Assembly: GCA_959599915.1 (NCBI GenBank) | Contig: CAUGJE010000018.1 | Coordinates: 1 to 40,698 of the forward strand | DNA: 40,698 nt | Source of the DNA: an uncultured Collinsella sp. | GTDB taxonomy: Bacteria > Actinomycetota > Coriobacteriia > Coriobacteriales > Coriobacteriaceae | Direction: 5' to 3' | Shown: positions 15,415 to 23,868 of the stretch, in pieces | How the letters are laid out: each line of letters starts with the position of its first letter | Position numbering within the stretch: position 1 is the first letter of the stretch | Made by a program: the position numbers and the translations under genes | Notes under the pieces: generated by a model | Told to the model about the DNA's origin: nothing | What the model saw: only the letters and a program-made list of their open reading frames with translations | The model's database searches: none

Positions 15415-16312
15415 TGCAAAGAAACGTGGCGGATTAGGACGTGGTCTCAATGCTTTGGTCTCAGAGGCCGAATATGAGACCGGTGGTTCGGCTGCATCTG
15501 CTTCAAATGCCGCATCTGAAACAAAACTCCCTATTGAGGATATCGTTCCCAACCCTAATCAGCCGCGAATTCACTTTAACGAAACTGAACTTCGCGAGTT
15601 GAGTGAGTCAATCCAAGAGCATGGTGTTTTGCAGCCGCTTTTGGTTCGCAAGCACGGAAACGGCTATGAGATCATTGCTGGTGAACGTCGTTACCAAGCG
15701 TCAAAGCTTGCTGGTCTTGAGGAACTGCCTGTCATCATTAAGGAAGTTAATGATGAGGAGATGCTCGCTCTTGCTCTTATCGAGAATCTTCAGCGTTCTG
15801 ATTTGAATCCCGTCGAAGAGGCGAAGGGTTATCGTCAGCTCATTGATGCTAGCGGTATGACACAAGAGGCGTTATCAAAGGCTGTCAGTAAGTCTCGTTC
15901 TGCAATTACAAATTCGCTTCGTTTGCTAGATCTTCCCGAAGTCGTACAGCAGATGATTTTCGAGGGCAAGCTTACTGCTGGCCATGCGAGAGCGATTCTT
16001 GCAGTTCCATATGAAGATGCAAGGATTCGACTTGCTGAGAAGGTTGTTGCAGAAGGCCTTTCCGTTAGAGCGACAGAAAATCTTGCTCCGTTGTTTTCTG
16101 CCGGAGAGACACCTAAGACACCGAGGCCTGCAACGCCTCAGTCTTTTAAAAAGGCTGCCCGCGTGCTTCGTCAGGTTTTTAATACCAACGTGCGTGTGAA
16201 GAGCTCGCGTGGAAAGAATAAGATCGAGATTGAGTTTAAAGACGAGGAAGAGCTCTCTCGTATTCTTGGCGAAATGATTCAGTTTGATCAAGGAGGCCAA
16301 GATGAGGAATAA
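15407..16312 (+). CDS. parB: Chromosome partitioning protein ParB (Spo0J)
   Basis: CTP-dependent DNA clamp that loads at parS, 301 residues. The N-terminus has KKRGGLGRGLNALVSE, the ParA-stimulating motif. The CTPase domain has NPNQPR, GERRYQA and ENLQRSDLNPVEEA. The helix-turn-helix (TQEALSKAVSKSRSAITNSLRLL) recognises parS. A C-terminal dimerisation domain begins near 240. It starts with GTG inside the end of parA and overlaps the next gene by 11 bases. Confidence 0.97.
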   Translation: MPSAKKRGGLGRGLNALVSEAEYETGGSAASASNAASETKLPIEDIVPNPNQPRIHFNETELRELSESIQEHGVLQPLLVRKHGNGYEIIAGERRYQASKLAGLEELPVIIKEVNDEEMLALALIENLQRSDLNPVEEAKGYRQLIDASGMTQEALSKAVSKSRSAITNSLRLLDLPEVVQQMIFEGKLTAGHARAILAVPYEDARIRLAEKVVAEGLSVRATENLAPLFSAGETPKTPRPATPQSFKKAARVLRQVFNTNVRVKSSRGKNKIEIEFKDEEELSRILGEMIQFDQGGQDEE

Positions 16313-16556
16313 GATTTTAACTGCGATTGCATTGGCGACGACTGTCGCGGCTGGTGCCTTCGCTGGCTATAAGATCGCGACGGACGATGAACTTCGAGGT
16401 CGTTTGCTTCGTGGCGCGCAAGATATCGTTGATACGTCCAAGAAGAAAATGGATGTTATGACAGAAGATGTTGCCATGCGTACTGCTCAGGTAACGAAGA
16501 ATCCCAAGATTAATCAAGGTTGGGTTAGCAACCAATGGGAAAATGTGGGCTATTAG
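16302..16556 (+). CDS. Small membrane-anchored protein, YtxH-like
   Basis: An 84-residue protein I cannot name with certainty. Residues 5-26 form one hydrophobic segment. The rest is a charged helical region (about 30-75) like that of YtxH-family proteins. The ATG at 16302 has AAGGAGG (16290-16296) 5 bases upstream and overlaps the end of parB. It is therefore the third gene of the parAB transcript, and a terminator follows. A role at the membrane near the origin is possible, but nothing in the sequence shows it. Confidence 0.8.
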   Translation: MRNKILTAIALATTVAAGAFAGYKIATDDELRGRLLRGAQDIVDTSKKKMDVMTEDVAMRTAQVTKNPKINQGWVSNQWENVGY

Positions 16557-16584
16557 GTACCTAATAATTACTCAGTAAATTTTG

Positions 16585-16628
16585 AGGGGTCCTTGTCTGA
16601 TTCATGAGACAAGGGCCCTTTATTTTGT
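16585..16628 (+). terminator. Terminator of the parAB operon
   Basis: A 14-bp imperfect stem (AGGGGTCCTTGTCT pairing with AGACAAGGGCCCTT through two G-T pairs) is followed by a T-rich tail (TATTTTGT). It ends the rsmG/parAB transcript. Confidence 0.85.
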
Positions 16629-16681
16629 CCGTAAAAAATGGGAAAGGTAGCAGCTGCTCCAAAATTGAGGTCAATAAATGA

Positions 16682-16718
16682 AACGGCCCCGGTTGCATAT
16701 CCTGCAACCGGGGCCGTT
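16682..16718 (-). terminator. Long hairpin, probable rlmN terminator
   Basis: A perfect 16-bp stem (AACGGCCCCGGTTGCA / TGCAACCGGGGCCGTT) with a 5-nt loop. On the minus strand it is followed by TTTCATTTATT, an interrupted T-run, about 40 bases past the rlmN stop. Confidence 0.75.
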
Positions 16719-16721
16719 CGA

Positions 16722-16737
16722 TGTTTCACATGAAACG
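16722..16737. other. Degenerate parS next to rlmN terminator
   Basis: TGTTTCACATGAAACG matches consensus parS at 14 of 16 positions. It is non-coding and lies about 2.2 kb from the perfect parS cluster, between the rlmN stop and its terminator hairpin. Confidence 0.55.
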
Positions 16738-16755
16738 TTTTGGAGTGCGACTCCC

Positions 16756-17808
16756 CTATGCGTTCTTCTGAACTTTAAAGCGCTGTTTCAGCTGTCCGCA
16801 AGCGGCGTCAATATCGTTACCACGGGAGTTACGAATCGTGGTCTCGATGCCACGGGACTCAAGACGACGCTGAAGATCCTCAACCTTATGAATCGGCGAC
16901 GGCTTGAGCGGGCTGCCCTCGATGTCGTTAAGTTGAATCAGGTTAACGTGGCACAGCGTTCCCTCGCAGAAGTCGCAGAGTGCCTGCATCTCGGGATTCG
17001 TATCGTTGACGCCTTCGATCATGGCATACTCATAGGTCGGGCGGCGGCCAGTCTTCTCGGTGTAGAGCTGAAGCGCCTCGTGAAGGCGAAGCAGCGTGTA
17101 CTTCTTAACACCGGGCATGAGCTTATTGCGCGTCGACTGGATGGCGGAATGCAGGGAAACGGCAAGCGTGAACTGCTCGGGGATATCGGCAAATTTGCGA
17201 ATACCGGGAATAACGCCGCTGGTAGAGACGGTGAGGTGACGAGCGCCGATACCGATGCCATCGGGGTCGTTGAGGATACGCAATGCCTTGAGAACCTCGT
17301 CGTAGTTGGCAAACGGCTCGCCCTGGCCCATGAAGACAACGCTTGTGGCACGCTCGCCAAAGTCGTTGGATACATGAAGCACCTGGTCGACGATCTCTTG
17401 AGCAGTCAGAGAGCGCTTGAGGCCGTTGAGACCGGTAGCGCAAAAGGCACAGCCCATGCCGCAGCCTGCCTGGGTGGAAACGCAGACGGAAAGCTTGTTA
17501 CGACGGGGCATGCCGACAGTCTCGACGGAAATGCCATCGTGGTACTCGAGCAGATACTTGCGCGAGCCATCTTTGGAAACCTGCTTGGTGAGTTCAGTCG
17601 GCGTATCAAAGGCAAAAGCCTCTTTAAGCTGCTCACGGAAAGCCTTGGGGAGGTTGGTCATATTGTCAAACGAACAAACGTTCTTCTCGAAGACCCATTC
17701 GATGAGCTGCTTCGCGCGGAAGGCAGGCTGGCCAAGTTCGGTCACGAGCTCGCGAATATCGTTTTGGCTCAAGTCGCGAATGTCCTGAGATTTAGTCCTG
17801 GGATTCAT
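16756..17808 (-). CDS. rlmN: rRNA/tRNA adenine-C2 methyltransferase RlmN
   Basis: Radical-SAM enzyme that methylates C2 of A2503 in 23S rRNA and of A37 in some tRNAs. It has 350 residues. The radical-SAM cluster is CGMGCAFC within STQAGCGMGCAFCATG. VFMGQGEP is a further family motif, and the C-terminal catalytic cysteine lies in DIDAACGQLKQ. GAAAGG lies 6 bases before the ATG. It reads towards the origin, unlike its neighbours. Confidence 0.97.
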   Translation of the reverse strand: MNPRTKSQDIRDLSQNDIRELVTELGQPAFRAKQLIEWVFEKNVCSFDNMTNLPKAFREQLKEAFAFDTPTELTKQVSKDGSRKYLLEYHDGISVETVGMPRRNKLSVCVSTQAGCGMGCAFCATGLNGLKRSLTAQEIVDQVLHVSNDFGERATSVVFMGQGEPFANYDEVLKALRILNDPDGIGIGARHLTVSTSGVIPGIRKFADIPEQFTLAVSLHSAIQSTRNKLMPGVKKYTLLRLHEALQLYTEKTGRRPTYEYAMIEGVNDTNPEMQALCDFCEGTLCHVNLIQLNDIEGSPLKPSPIHKVEDLQRRLESRGIETTIRNSRGNDIDAACGQLKQRFKVQKNA

Positions 17809-17893
17809 GGAAGCCTTTCGATTTTGGGGAAACGTAGAGGGTATCGCTACAATATGGTATCAGCTGCAGAAATTATAGAGGAGGAGTCTGCCC

Positions 17894-18859
17894 ATGCCGG
17901 GTAAAAGCCTAGAGAACATGCACGTAGCGGTCTTGGCGGGCGGTCATTCCGCTGAGCGCGAGATCTCGCTCAATTCGGGAAAGAACGTCGTGGCTGCCTT
18001 GAAGGAGGCCGGCTACACTTCGGTGGAGCTGATCGACACGGCTGCCGATGATTTTATGGTAACCATGGCGACCGGCGGTTTCGATGTGGCATTTATCGCC
18101 ATGCACGGCGCCGGCGGTGAGGATGGCGCCATGCAGGGTGCCATGGAGACCCTGGGTATCCCCTACACGGCCTCGGGCGTACTTGCCAGCGCCTGCGGTG
18201 CCGACAAGGAGGTCTCTAAGCTCCTATACGCCAAGGCGGGCATTCCCATTGCCCCCGGCCTTGCGCTCGAGGTGGGCGATGAAGTCGATATCGATCATAT
18301 CGTCGAGGTTTGTGGCGAGCGCTGCTTTGTGAAGCCGGCCGTCAACGGTTCCAGCTATGGCATTTCCCTGGTCCATGAGCCCTCCGAGCTGCCCTCGGCA
18401 ATCGCCAAGGCGTTTGAGTACGGCGACAAAGTGCTGGTCGAGAAGTGCATCGAGGGTACCGAGATCACCGTCGGCGTATACGGCGAAGATGACGTGCGCG
18501 CCCTGCCGATTGTCGAGATTCGTAAGCCCGAGGACTGCGAGTTCTACGATCTGGACGTGAAGTATGTCGACCCTACGGATATCCATCGCATTCCGGCGCA
18601 GATTTCACCCGAGAATTACGCTCGTGCCCAGGAGCTTGCCTGTGCCGCTCACAAGGCGCTCGGTTGCCTGGGCATCTCGCGCAGCGACTTTATTGTGAGC
18701 GAGGACGGCCCCGTTATCCTCGAGACCAATACCATTCCCGGCATGACCGATACGTCGCTGTATCCGGATGAGATCCGCCACACCGATGACATGACGTTCC
18801 CGCAGGTCTGTGACAGTCTGATCCGTATGGGCCTTCGTCGAGCGGGCATTGCATGCTAA
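17894..18859 (+). CDS. ddl: D-alanine--D-alanine ligase
   Basis: ATP-grasp ligase of 321 residues that makes the D-Ala-D-Ala end of peptidoglycan precursors. Family blocks are VLAGGHSAEREISLNSG, MHGAGGEDGAMQGAMETLGIPYTASG (about 68-93), VKPAVNGSSYGIS, and near the C-terminus VILETNTIPGMTDTSLYP. GAGGAGG lies just upstream of the ATG. Its last bases overlap the start of the helicase gene (ATGCTAA), so the two are translationally coupled. Confidence 0.95.
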   Translation: MPGKSLENMHVAVLAGGHSAEREISLNSGKNVVAALKEAGYTSVELIDTAADDFMVTMATGGFDVAFIAMHGAGGEDGAMQGAMETLGIPYTASGVLASACGADKEVSKLLYAKAGIPIAPGLALEVGDEVDIDHIVEVCGERCFVKPAVNGSSYGISLVHEPSELPSAIAKAFEYGDKVLVEKCIEGTEITVGVYGEDDVRALPIVEIRKPEDCEFYDLDVKYVDPTDIHRIPAQISPENYARAQELACAAHKALGCLGISRSDFIVSEDGPVILETNTIPGMTDTSLYPDEIRHTDDMTFPQVCDSLIRMGLRRAGIAC

Positions 18860-21747
18860 TCGAGGACGCGGTTTCGTCAGGAACGCCGCAGTTTGTCATC
18901 GACTCCTATGCCACGCTTGCCGACCGCGCCAAAACGCAGTCCTTCGGCCTTATCGAGGAAGATGTGATTGTCCTCGATACCGAGACCACGGGTCTTTCGG
19001 TGCAGGACAACGAGCTGATCGAGATCTCGGCGGCCCGTCTTTCGGGCCGCGAGGTCATCGACCGCTTCGATACCTTCGTGCATCCCAAACAGCTGATTCC
19101 CGCCGAGATTACCGAGCTCACGAGCATTACAAATGCCGATGTGGCAGATGCCCCGTCGGCGGTTGAGGCCGTCGCCGCTCTCGCCGATTTTGTCGGTGGC
19201 TGCCCGGTGATCGCACACAACGCCACGTTCGACCGCTCGTTTATCGAGTCGGTCAAAGGCGGCGTCAACGTGAGCGATATTTGGATCGATTCGCTGGCGC
19301 TGTCGCGCATCGCGCTTCCGCGCCTGGCCTCGCACAAGCTGTCTTTTATGGCCGATCTGTTTGGCTGTGACTCGGTGTCACACCGTGCCAATGCCGACGT
19401 CGACGCCCTGTGTGGCGTATGGCGCGTGTTGCTCGTGGCGCTCACCGACTTGCCCCAGGGCCTCATGGCGCGCCTAGCCGACATGCACCCGGATGTGCCT
19501 TGGTCCTATCGTCCTATATTCTCATTCTTGGCGGGACAGAACCCTGGTTCTATCTTCTCTCTCAGCGCCGCTCGTGCTGACGTTCTCAAGGCCGATCGCG
19601 CCGACGATCGGGTGGACGCCGACGAACTGCCGGTCCTCAAGATGCCGAGTCGTGAGGAGATTGAGGCAGACTATGCGCCGGGTGGCCTGGTCAATCGCAT
19701 GTATCCCACCTACGAGCCGCGTGATGAGCAGATCGCGATGGCGCTCGAGGTCCGCGATGCGCTGGTCACGGGCACTCATCGTGTAATTGAGGCGGGCACA
19801 GGCGTCGGCAAATCGATGGCCTATCTGGTGCCTTTTGCCGAGGCAGCACGCCGTAACAACATCACGGTTGGTATTGCGACCAAATCGAACAATCTTGCCG
19901 ACCAGCTCATGTACCATGAGCTGCCAAAACTTGCCGAGCAACTGAACGGTGGTCTGTCATTTTGCGCTCTCAAGGGGTATGACCACTATCCGTGCCTGCG
20001 CAAGCTCGAGCGCATGAGCCGCGGCCAGGTCGAGATCACCACCAAGCGCGATCCGGCGGACACGCTCACGGCGGTCGCGGTCATTATGGCGTACGTCTGC
20101 CAATCAGCCGATGGCGACCTCGACTCGCTCGGCATTCGGTGGCGCAGCGTCAACCGCCCCGACTTTACGACGGCCTCGCGCGAGTGTGCCCGTCGCCTCT
20201 GCCCGTTTTTCCCTGATAAATGTTTGGTCCACGGTGCTCGCCGTCGTGCGGCACATGCCGATGTGGTGGTCACCAACCATTCCCTGCTGTTCCGCAATGT
20301 CGCGGCCGAGGGCAGGATTTTACCTCCGATTCGTCATTGGGTAATCGACGAGGCCCATTCCATCGAGCGCGAGGCGCGCCGCCAGTGGGCGCGCGTGGTG
20401 TCGGCGGACGAATCGCGCGTTCTGTTTGAGCGCCTGGGTGGCTCGAGCACCGGCGCGCTAAGCCAGGTTTCCCGTGATTTGGCAACCTCCGAGGGCTCTA
20501 CGCTCTATCTGGGCCTTACTGCCAAGGCGACCTCGACGGTTGCGCGTGCGAGCATGGCGATCGCCGACGTGTTCGATGGCGTTCGCGAGCTCGGCCGCCG
20601 TGCCCGTGGGGGTTATGACAATGCCAATCTATGGATTGGCCCCGAGCTGCGCGAATCTGACGACTGGCATGATTTCTTACAGTCGGCCTACGCTGCCATC
20701 GACGCATTGGAGCAAGCTGACAAGAGCGTCGACGCTCTGGTGCAAGCCGTCGCTGCCGATAAGCCCGAGGTCGTCGTCGACCTGGGCGATATCTCGCGCC
20801 GCCTGCACGAGCTGGCCGAGAACCTCAAACTCATCATTGATGGCATCGATGAACACTACGTGTATTCGCTGCAGGTCAATCGCAGGCTGCGTGCCGGCGG
20901 AGAGTCGATGACCGCAGAGCGCATCGATATTGGCGAGGCCTTGGCAACCGAGTGGCTGCCCGAGGTTCACACGGCTATCTTTGCCTCGGCGACCATGACG
21001 GTGTCCAAAAGCTTTGAACACTTTAACCACGCGGTTGGCCTCGATCGCATCGGTGCTTCAACATCCTCATCGCTGCACTTGGACTCGAGCTACGACTTTG
21101 ATTCGAACATGGCTGTAGTCGTTGCGGGCGATATCCCCGATCCGCGCGATCGTGAGAGCTATCTTACGGCGCTCGAGCGCGTGCTGGTCGACGCCCATAT
21201 TGCCATGGGCGGATCGGTGCTCACGCTGTTCACCAATCGACGCGACATGGAAGACCTGTACGCCCGCGTTGAGCCCAAGATGGCCCGTGCGGGTCTGGAG
21301 CTCAACTGCCAGCAGCGCAACTCATCTCCTCGTCGCCTGCGCGACCGGTTTATCAACGAGCCGACCTCGTCGCTTTTTGCGCTTAAGGCCTTCTGGGAGG
21401 GATTCGACGCCAGCGGCGAGACGCTGCGCTGCGTCATCATTCCCAAGCTGCCGTTCTCGAGCCCCACGGACCCGCTCTCGTGCGAGCGCAACCTGCGCGA
21501 AGACCGCGCTTGGGCGCGCTATTCGCTGCCCGAGGCGGTGCTCGAGGTCAAGCAGGCGGCCGGCCGCCTTATCCGCTCGTCGACCGATTGCGGCGTGCTG
21601 ATTCTGGCCGACCCGCGCCTGGTGACGAAGGGCTACGGAAAGAAGTTCTTAACGTCGCTGCCCACGAGCTCCTATCAGCGCATCGAATCGGCGCAGATCG
21701 GTCACTATCTGCAACTGTGGCGCGCACGCCACGAGCGGCGGCGCTAA
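18853..21747 (+). CDS. DnaQ-type exonuclease / DinG helicase fusion
   Basis: A 964-residue protein of the Bacillus DinG type. Residues about 35-195 are a DEDDh 3'-5' exonuclease with LDTETTGL (D42, E44), HNATFD (D127) and HRANADVD (H177, D182). From about 280 it is a superfamily 2 helicase: Walker A EAGTGVGKS (313-321), DEAH at 499-502, and QAAGRLIRS near the C-terminus. Four cysteines (C381, C445, C450, C457) sit where the iron-sulphur cluster of XPD/DinG helicases lies. All exonuclease acidic residues are present, so both activities may be live. The start overlaps the ddl stop. Its stop overlaps the stop of the converging WYL gene by 2 bases. Confidence 0.95.
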   Translation: MLIEDAVSSGTPQFVIDSYATLADRAKTQSFGLIEEDVIVLDTETTGLSVQDNELIEISAARLSGREVIDRFDTFVHPKQLIPAEITELTSITNADVADAPSAVEAVAALADFVGGCPVIAHNATFDRSFIESVKGGVNVSDIWIDSLALSRIALPRLASHKLSFMADLFGCDSVSHRANADVDALCGVWRVLLVALTDLPQGLMARLADMHPDVPWSYRPIFSFLAGQNPGSIFSLSAARADVLKADRADDRVDADELPVLKMPSREEIEADYAPGGLVNRMYPTYEPRDEQIAMALEVRDALVTGTHRVIEAGTGVGKSMAYLVPFAEAARRNNITVGIATKSNNLADQLMYHELPKLAEQLNGGLSFCALKGYDHYPCLRKLERMSRGQVEITTKRDPADTLTAVAVIMAYVCQSADGDLDSLGIRWRSVNRPDFTTASRECARRLCPFFPDKCLVHGARRRAAHADVVVTNHSLLFRNVAAEGRILPPIRHWVIDEAHSIEREARRQWARVVSADESRVLFERLGGSSTGALSQVSRDLATSEGSTLYLGLTAKATSTVARASMAIADVFDGVRELGRRARGGYDNANLWIGPELRESDDWHDFLQSAYAAIDALEQADKSVDALVQAVAADKPEVVVDLGDISRRLHELAENLKLIIDGIDEHYVYSLQVNRRLRAGGESMTAERIDIGEALATEWLPEVHTAIFASATMTVSKSFEHFNHAVGLDRIGASTSSSLHLDSSYDFDSNMAVVVAGDIPDPRDRESYLTALERVLVDAHIAMGGSVLTLFTNRRDMEDLYARVEPKMARAGLELNCQQRNSSPRRLRDRFINEPTSSLFALKAFWEGFDASGETLRCVIIPKLPFSSPTDPLSCERNLREDRAWARYSLPEAVLEVKQAAGRLIRSSTDCGVLILADPRLVTKGYGKKFLTSLPTSSYQRIESAQIGHYLQLWRARHERRR

Positions 21748-22661
21748 AGCGGACAGACGAGGGTTTTTGCCATTTCGCACAGACGCTTTGACAAGGCGGG
21801 GTCATCCAAGATGCGGATGGCTCCGCCCGCTGCGATTATCTGGCTCAGTAGCCAACGTTCGGAGCCGTAATGCACGGTTACCGTTGCCATGTCTGCCCCG
21901 CTGCGCTCGATGAGGGTGATGCCGGCCCAGTCCAGATGCTCCGCCATATCGAATGGCATCAAGAGCTTTGCGCTACGCTGCGTCCGGGCAAGGGAATCGT
22001 GGAGGGATGCAGCGTCCGGTGCGTGAGGCACGACGGAGTCTTCCGTCAAGGTGAGTCCCTCGATTTTATCCATGCGATAGGTGCGCTGCTCATCGACCGC
22101 GATGTCCCAGGCAATCAGATATGTTTGGTCGCCATTTGCCGTAATGTGCAAGGGGTCGACCAGACGCTCGCGTGGCCGCGCATCGTCCATCGAGCGATAC
22201 GAAATGCGGCAGCGAACGCCGTCCTGAATGGCGCAGCTCAGCTGCTGCCAGTGCGACCCGTGGTTGACGGTGTCAAAGACGCGCTGGTTATAGCCGAGTT
22301 CTTCGGGTAGAAGGGCGTGTCGAATCCGAGCTGCCGTCTGTGGCTCGATCCCCAACGATTCAAGTTCATGGTTGAGCACAGCGCCCTCGGCGGCACTCAG
22401 GCGCAGCGGTAGCACACGCCCGGCGTCACCGGTGAGGGCCACACGCTCGCCGCGGCATTCGCAGATGATGCGCGCGCCCGATTCTCGGTCCGCGAGCGTC
22501 GAGACGATCTCGAGAATCTCGTCGAGCGACACCCCTGTGATGTCAAAGCGGCTGCAAATCTCGGTTCGTGTCATGCCGCTCTCGCCGGCGGCGTAGAGGG
22601 CCTCCATGATGTCGATGGCGCGAGAGAGCCTCTGCTCGCTGGTGAGTTTACGCACGGGCAT
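21744..22661 (-). CDS. WYL-domain transcriptional regulator (second of pair)
   Basis: A 305-residue regulator. The N-terminal third is a winged helix (RTEICSRFDITGVSLDEILEIV). The WYL domain holds TYLIAWDIAVDEQRTYRMDKI, the usual Trp/Tyr-rich strand followed by an Arg-x-Asp-Arg/Lys-Ile motif. The C-terminus is the WCX extension. I chose the ATG at 22661; a TTG at 22682 is also in frame, and its first codons contain the likely ribosome site (AAAGGA). It overlaps the upstream WYL gene by 14 bases. The pair resembles the tandem PafB/PafC layout of actinobacteria, which responds to DNA damage; that role is not shown here. Confidence 0.85.
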   Translation of the reverse strand: MPVRKLTSEQRLSRAIDIMEALYAAGESGMTRTEICSRFDITGVSLDEILEIVSTLADRESGARIICECRGERVALTGDAGRVLPLRLSAAEGAVLNHELESLGIEPQTAARIRHALLPEELGYNQRVFDTVNHGSHWQQLSCAIQDGVRCRISYRSMDDARPRERLVDPLHITANGDQTYLIAWDIAVDEQRTYRMDKIEGLTLTEDSVVPHAPDAASLHDSLARTQRSAKLLMPFDMAEHLDWAGITLIERSGADMATVTVHYGSERWLLSQIIAAGGAIRILDDPALSKRLCEMAKTLVCPL

Positions 22662-23670
22662 GCTCGTGCACCGTCCTTTCAATGAGGCGGTTCCACGCCT
22701 GTTTGAGCGATTTGGGGGCCACGGGTCTCATGCCGTCCATGGCGTGGGCCATGCAAAATGAGGCGGCGGCTTCAAGATTGCGCACGTCAACGGTCCAAGT
22801 CCATCCCGAATCGGTGTGTGCGAGCTCGCCTCGCCCGCGCGTGAGACCGTTGATCATATCGATCTGCGTCTGAGGGGCGAACGAGAACGTAGCTGCAACG
22901 GGCGGTCGGTCGGCAAAATCGAATTCAAAGAACAGATAGTCGTTGAGATTGAAGTCCGCAGGGATGGCGTAGGCTTTCGAAGGACGCCAAGCGCGAACGA
23001 TACGGTCGCAGCGGAATGTCCTGATGTCGTCGGTGACATTGTCGAGGCCGCAGAAGTACGCCACGCCCTCGCGCTCGAACATGCCGTAGACGCAGACGGT
23101 ACGCTCTTTCTGCTCGCCGCGTCCGTTCTGATATAAAAATCGCAGCGCGCATCGCTCGGCAAAGGCGCTCCATACCGCATCGACGGTGGGAGAGCGGCGG
23201 ATCGGTGCTTCGTCCGCCGTCGTCCTGCCGGTGAGGTAGGCAATCTTGGAACGAATATCGGCAAGCGGCGCGGCAAAAGTGGATGAGCCGGCCGCTATTG
23301 TCTGGTCGATAGCGTTGAGCAGGATATCGGCGTCGTCTGCGGTGATGAGGCCGCCTGCCGCAAACGTGTGCTCGCGGTCGATTGTCCATGAGCTTTCCTC
23401 GGTCTCCTGCGCGCCGGCGGGGCGAACCTCCTTGATTAAGATGCCGCGTTCGAGCAGTTTGTCACGATCGCGCCGAAACTTGCGCTTATCCGAGTCGATA
23501 TTGCCCGAGCCATATCCCAGGTCAGAATCCAAGACGATCTGCTCGGTCGTCAGCGGTTCGGGGGAGCTGTTGAGCACAAAGAAAAGATTGAGGATGCGCT
23601 GAGCCGTTTTATCGAAACTGGGCTCCGAATTCCCCTTTTTAATTGTCGCGGTCGCGTCGCTTGCCGTCAT
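22648..23670 (-). CDS. WYL-domain transcriptional regulator (first of pair)
   Basis: A 340-residue regulator and the upstream member of the tandem WYL pair. Residues about 20-100 form a winged helix (TEQIVLDSDLGY, then RRDRDKLLERGILI). The WYL domain (about 165-245) has RFLYQNGRGEQKERTV and the strand AYFCGLD, followed by RTFRCDRI. A WCX-like C-terminal domain follows. The ATG at 23670 has GAGGA 6-7 bases upstream. It is divergent from the large M28-like gene (198-bp gap), which could be a target. The ligand and targets are unknown. Confidence 0.88.
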   Translation of the reverse strand: MTASDATATIKKGNSEPSFDKTAQRILNLFFVLNSSPEPLTTEQIVLDSDLGYGSGNIDSDKRKFRRDRDKLLERGILIKEVRPAGAQETEESSWTIDREHTFAAGGLITADDADILLNAIDQTIAAGSSTFAAPLADIRSKIAYLTGRTTADEAPIRRSPTVDAVWSAFAERCALRFLYQNGRGEQKERTVCVYGMFEREGVAYFCGLDNVTDDIRTFRCDRIVRAWRPSKAYAIPADFNLNDYLFFEFDFADRPPVAATFSFAPQTQIDMINGLTRGRGELAHTDSGWTWTVDVRNLEAAASFCMAHAMDGMRPVAPKSLKQAWNRLIERTVHEHARA

Positions 23671-23868
23671 AGAGTCCTCGCATGAGAAGGTGGTTTGCTG
23701 CCATGATTTTAGTCCGATATGGAGATTAGGCTATATCCTTGTCCGCTCGGGGCGTTAAGATGGCCCGAATTCGGTCGTTTGCGCTCGCTCGGGGTATACT
23801 TTCGACTATATACGGTTCTAATGTGCATGCATTGGGCCTATTTGTCGGATTATGGATGTGGAGCGCAC

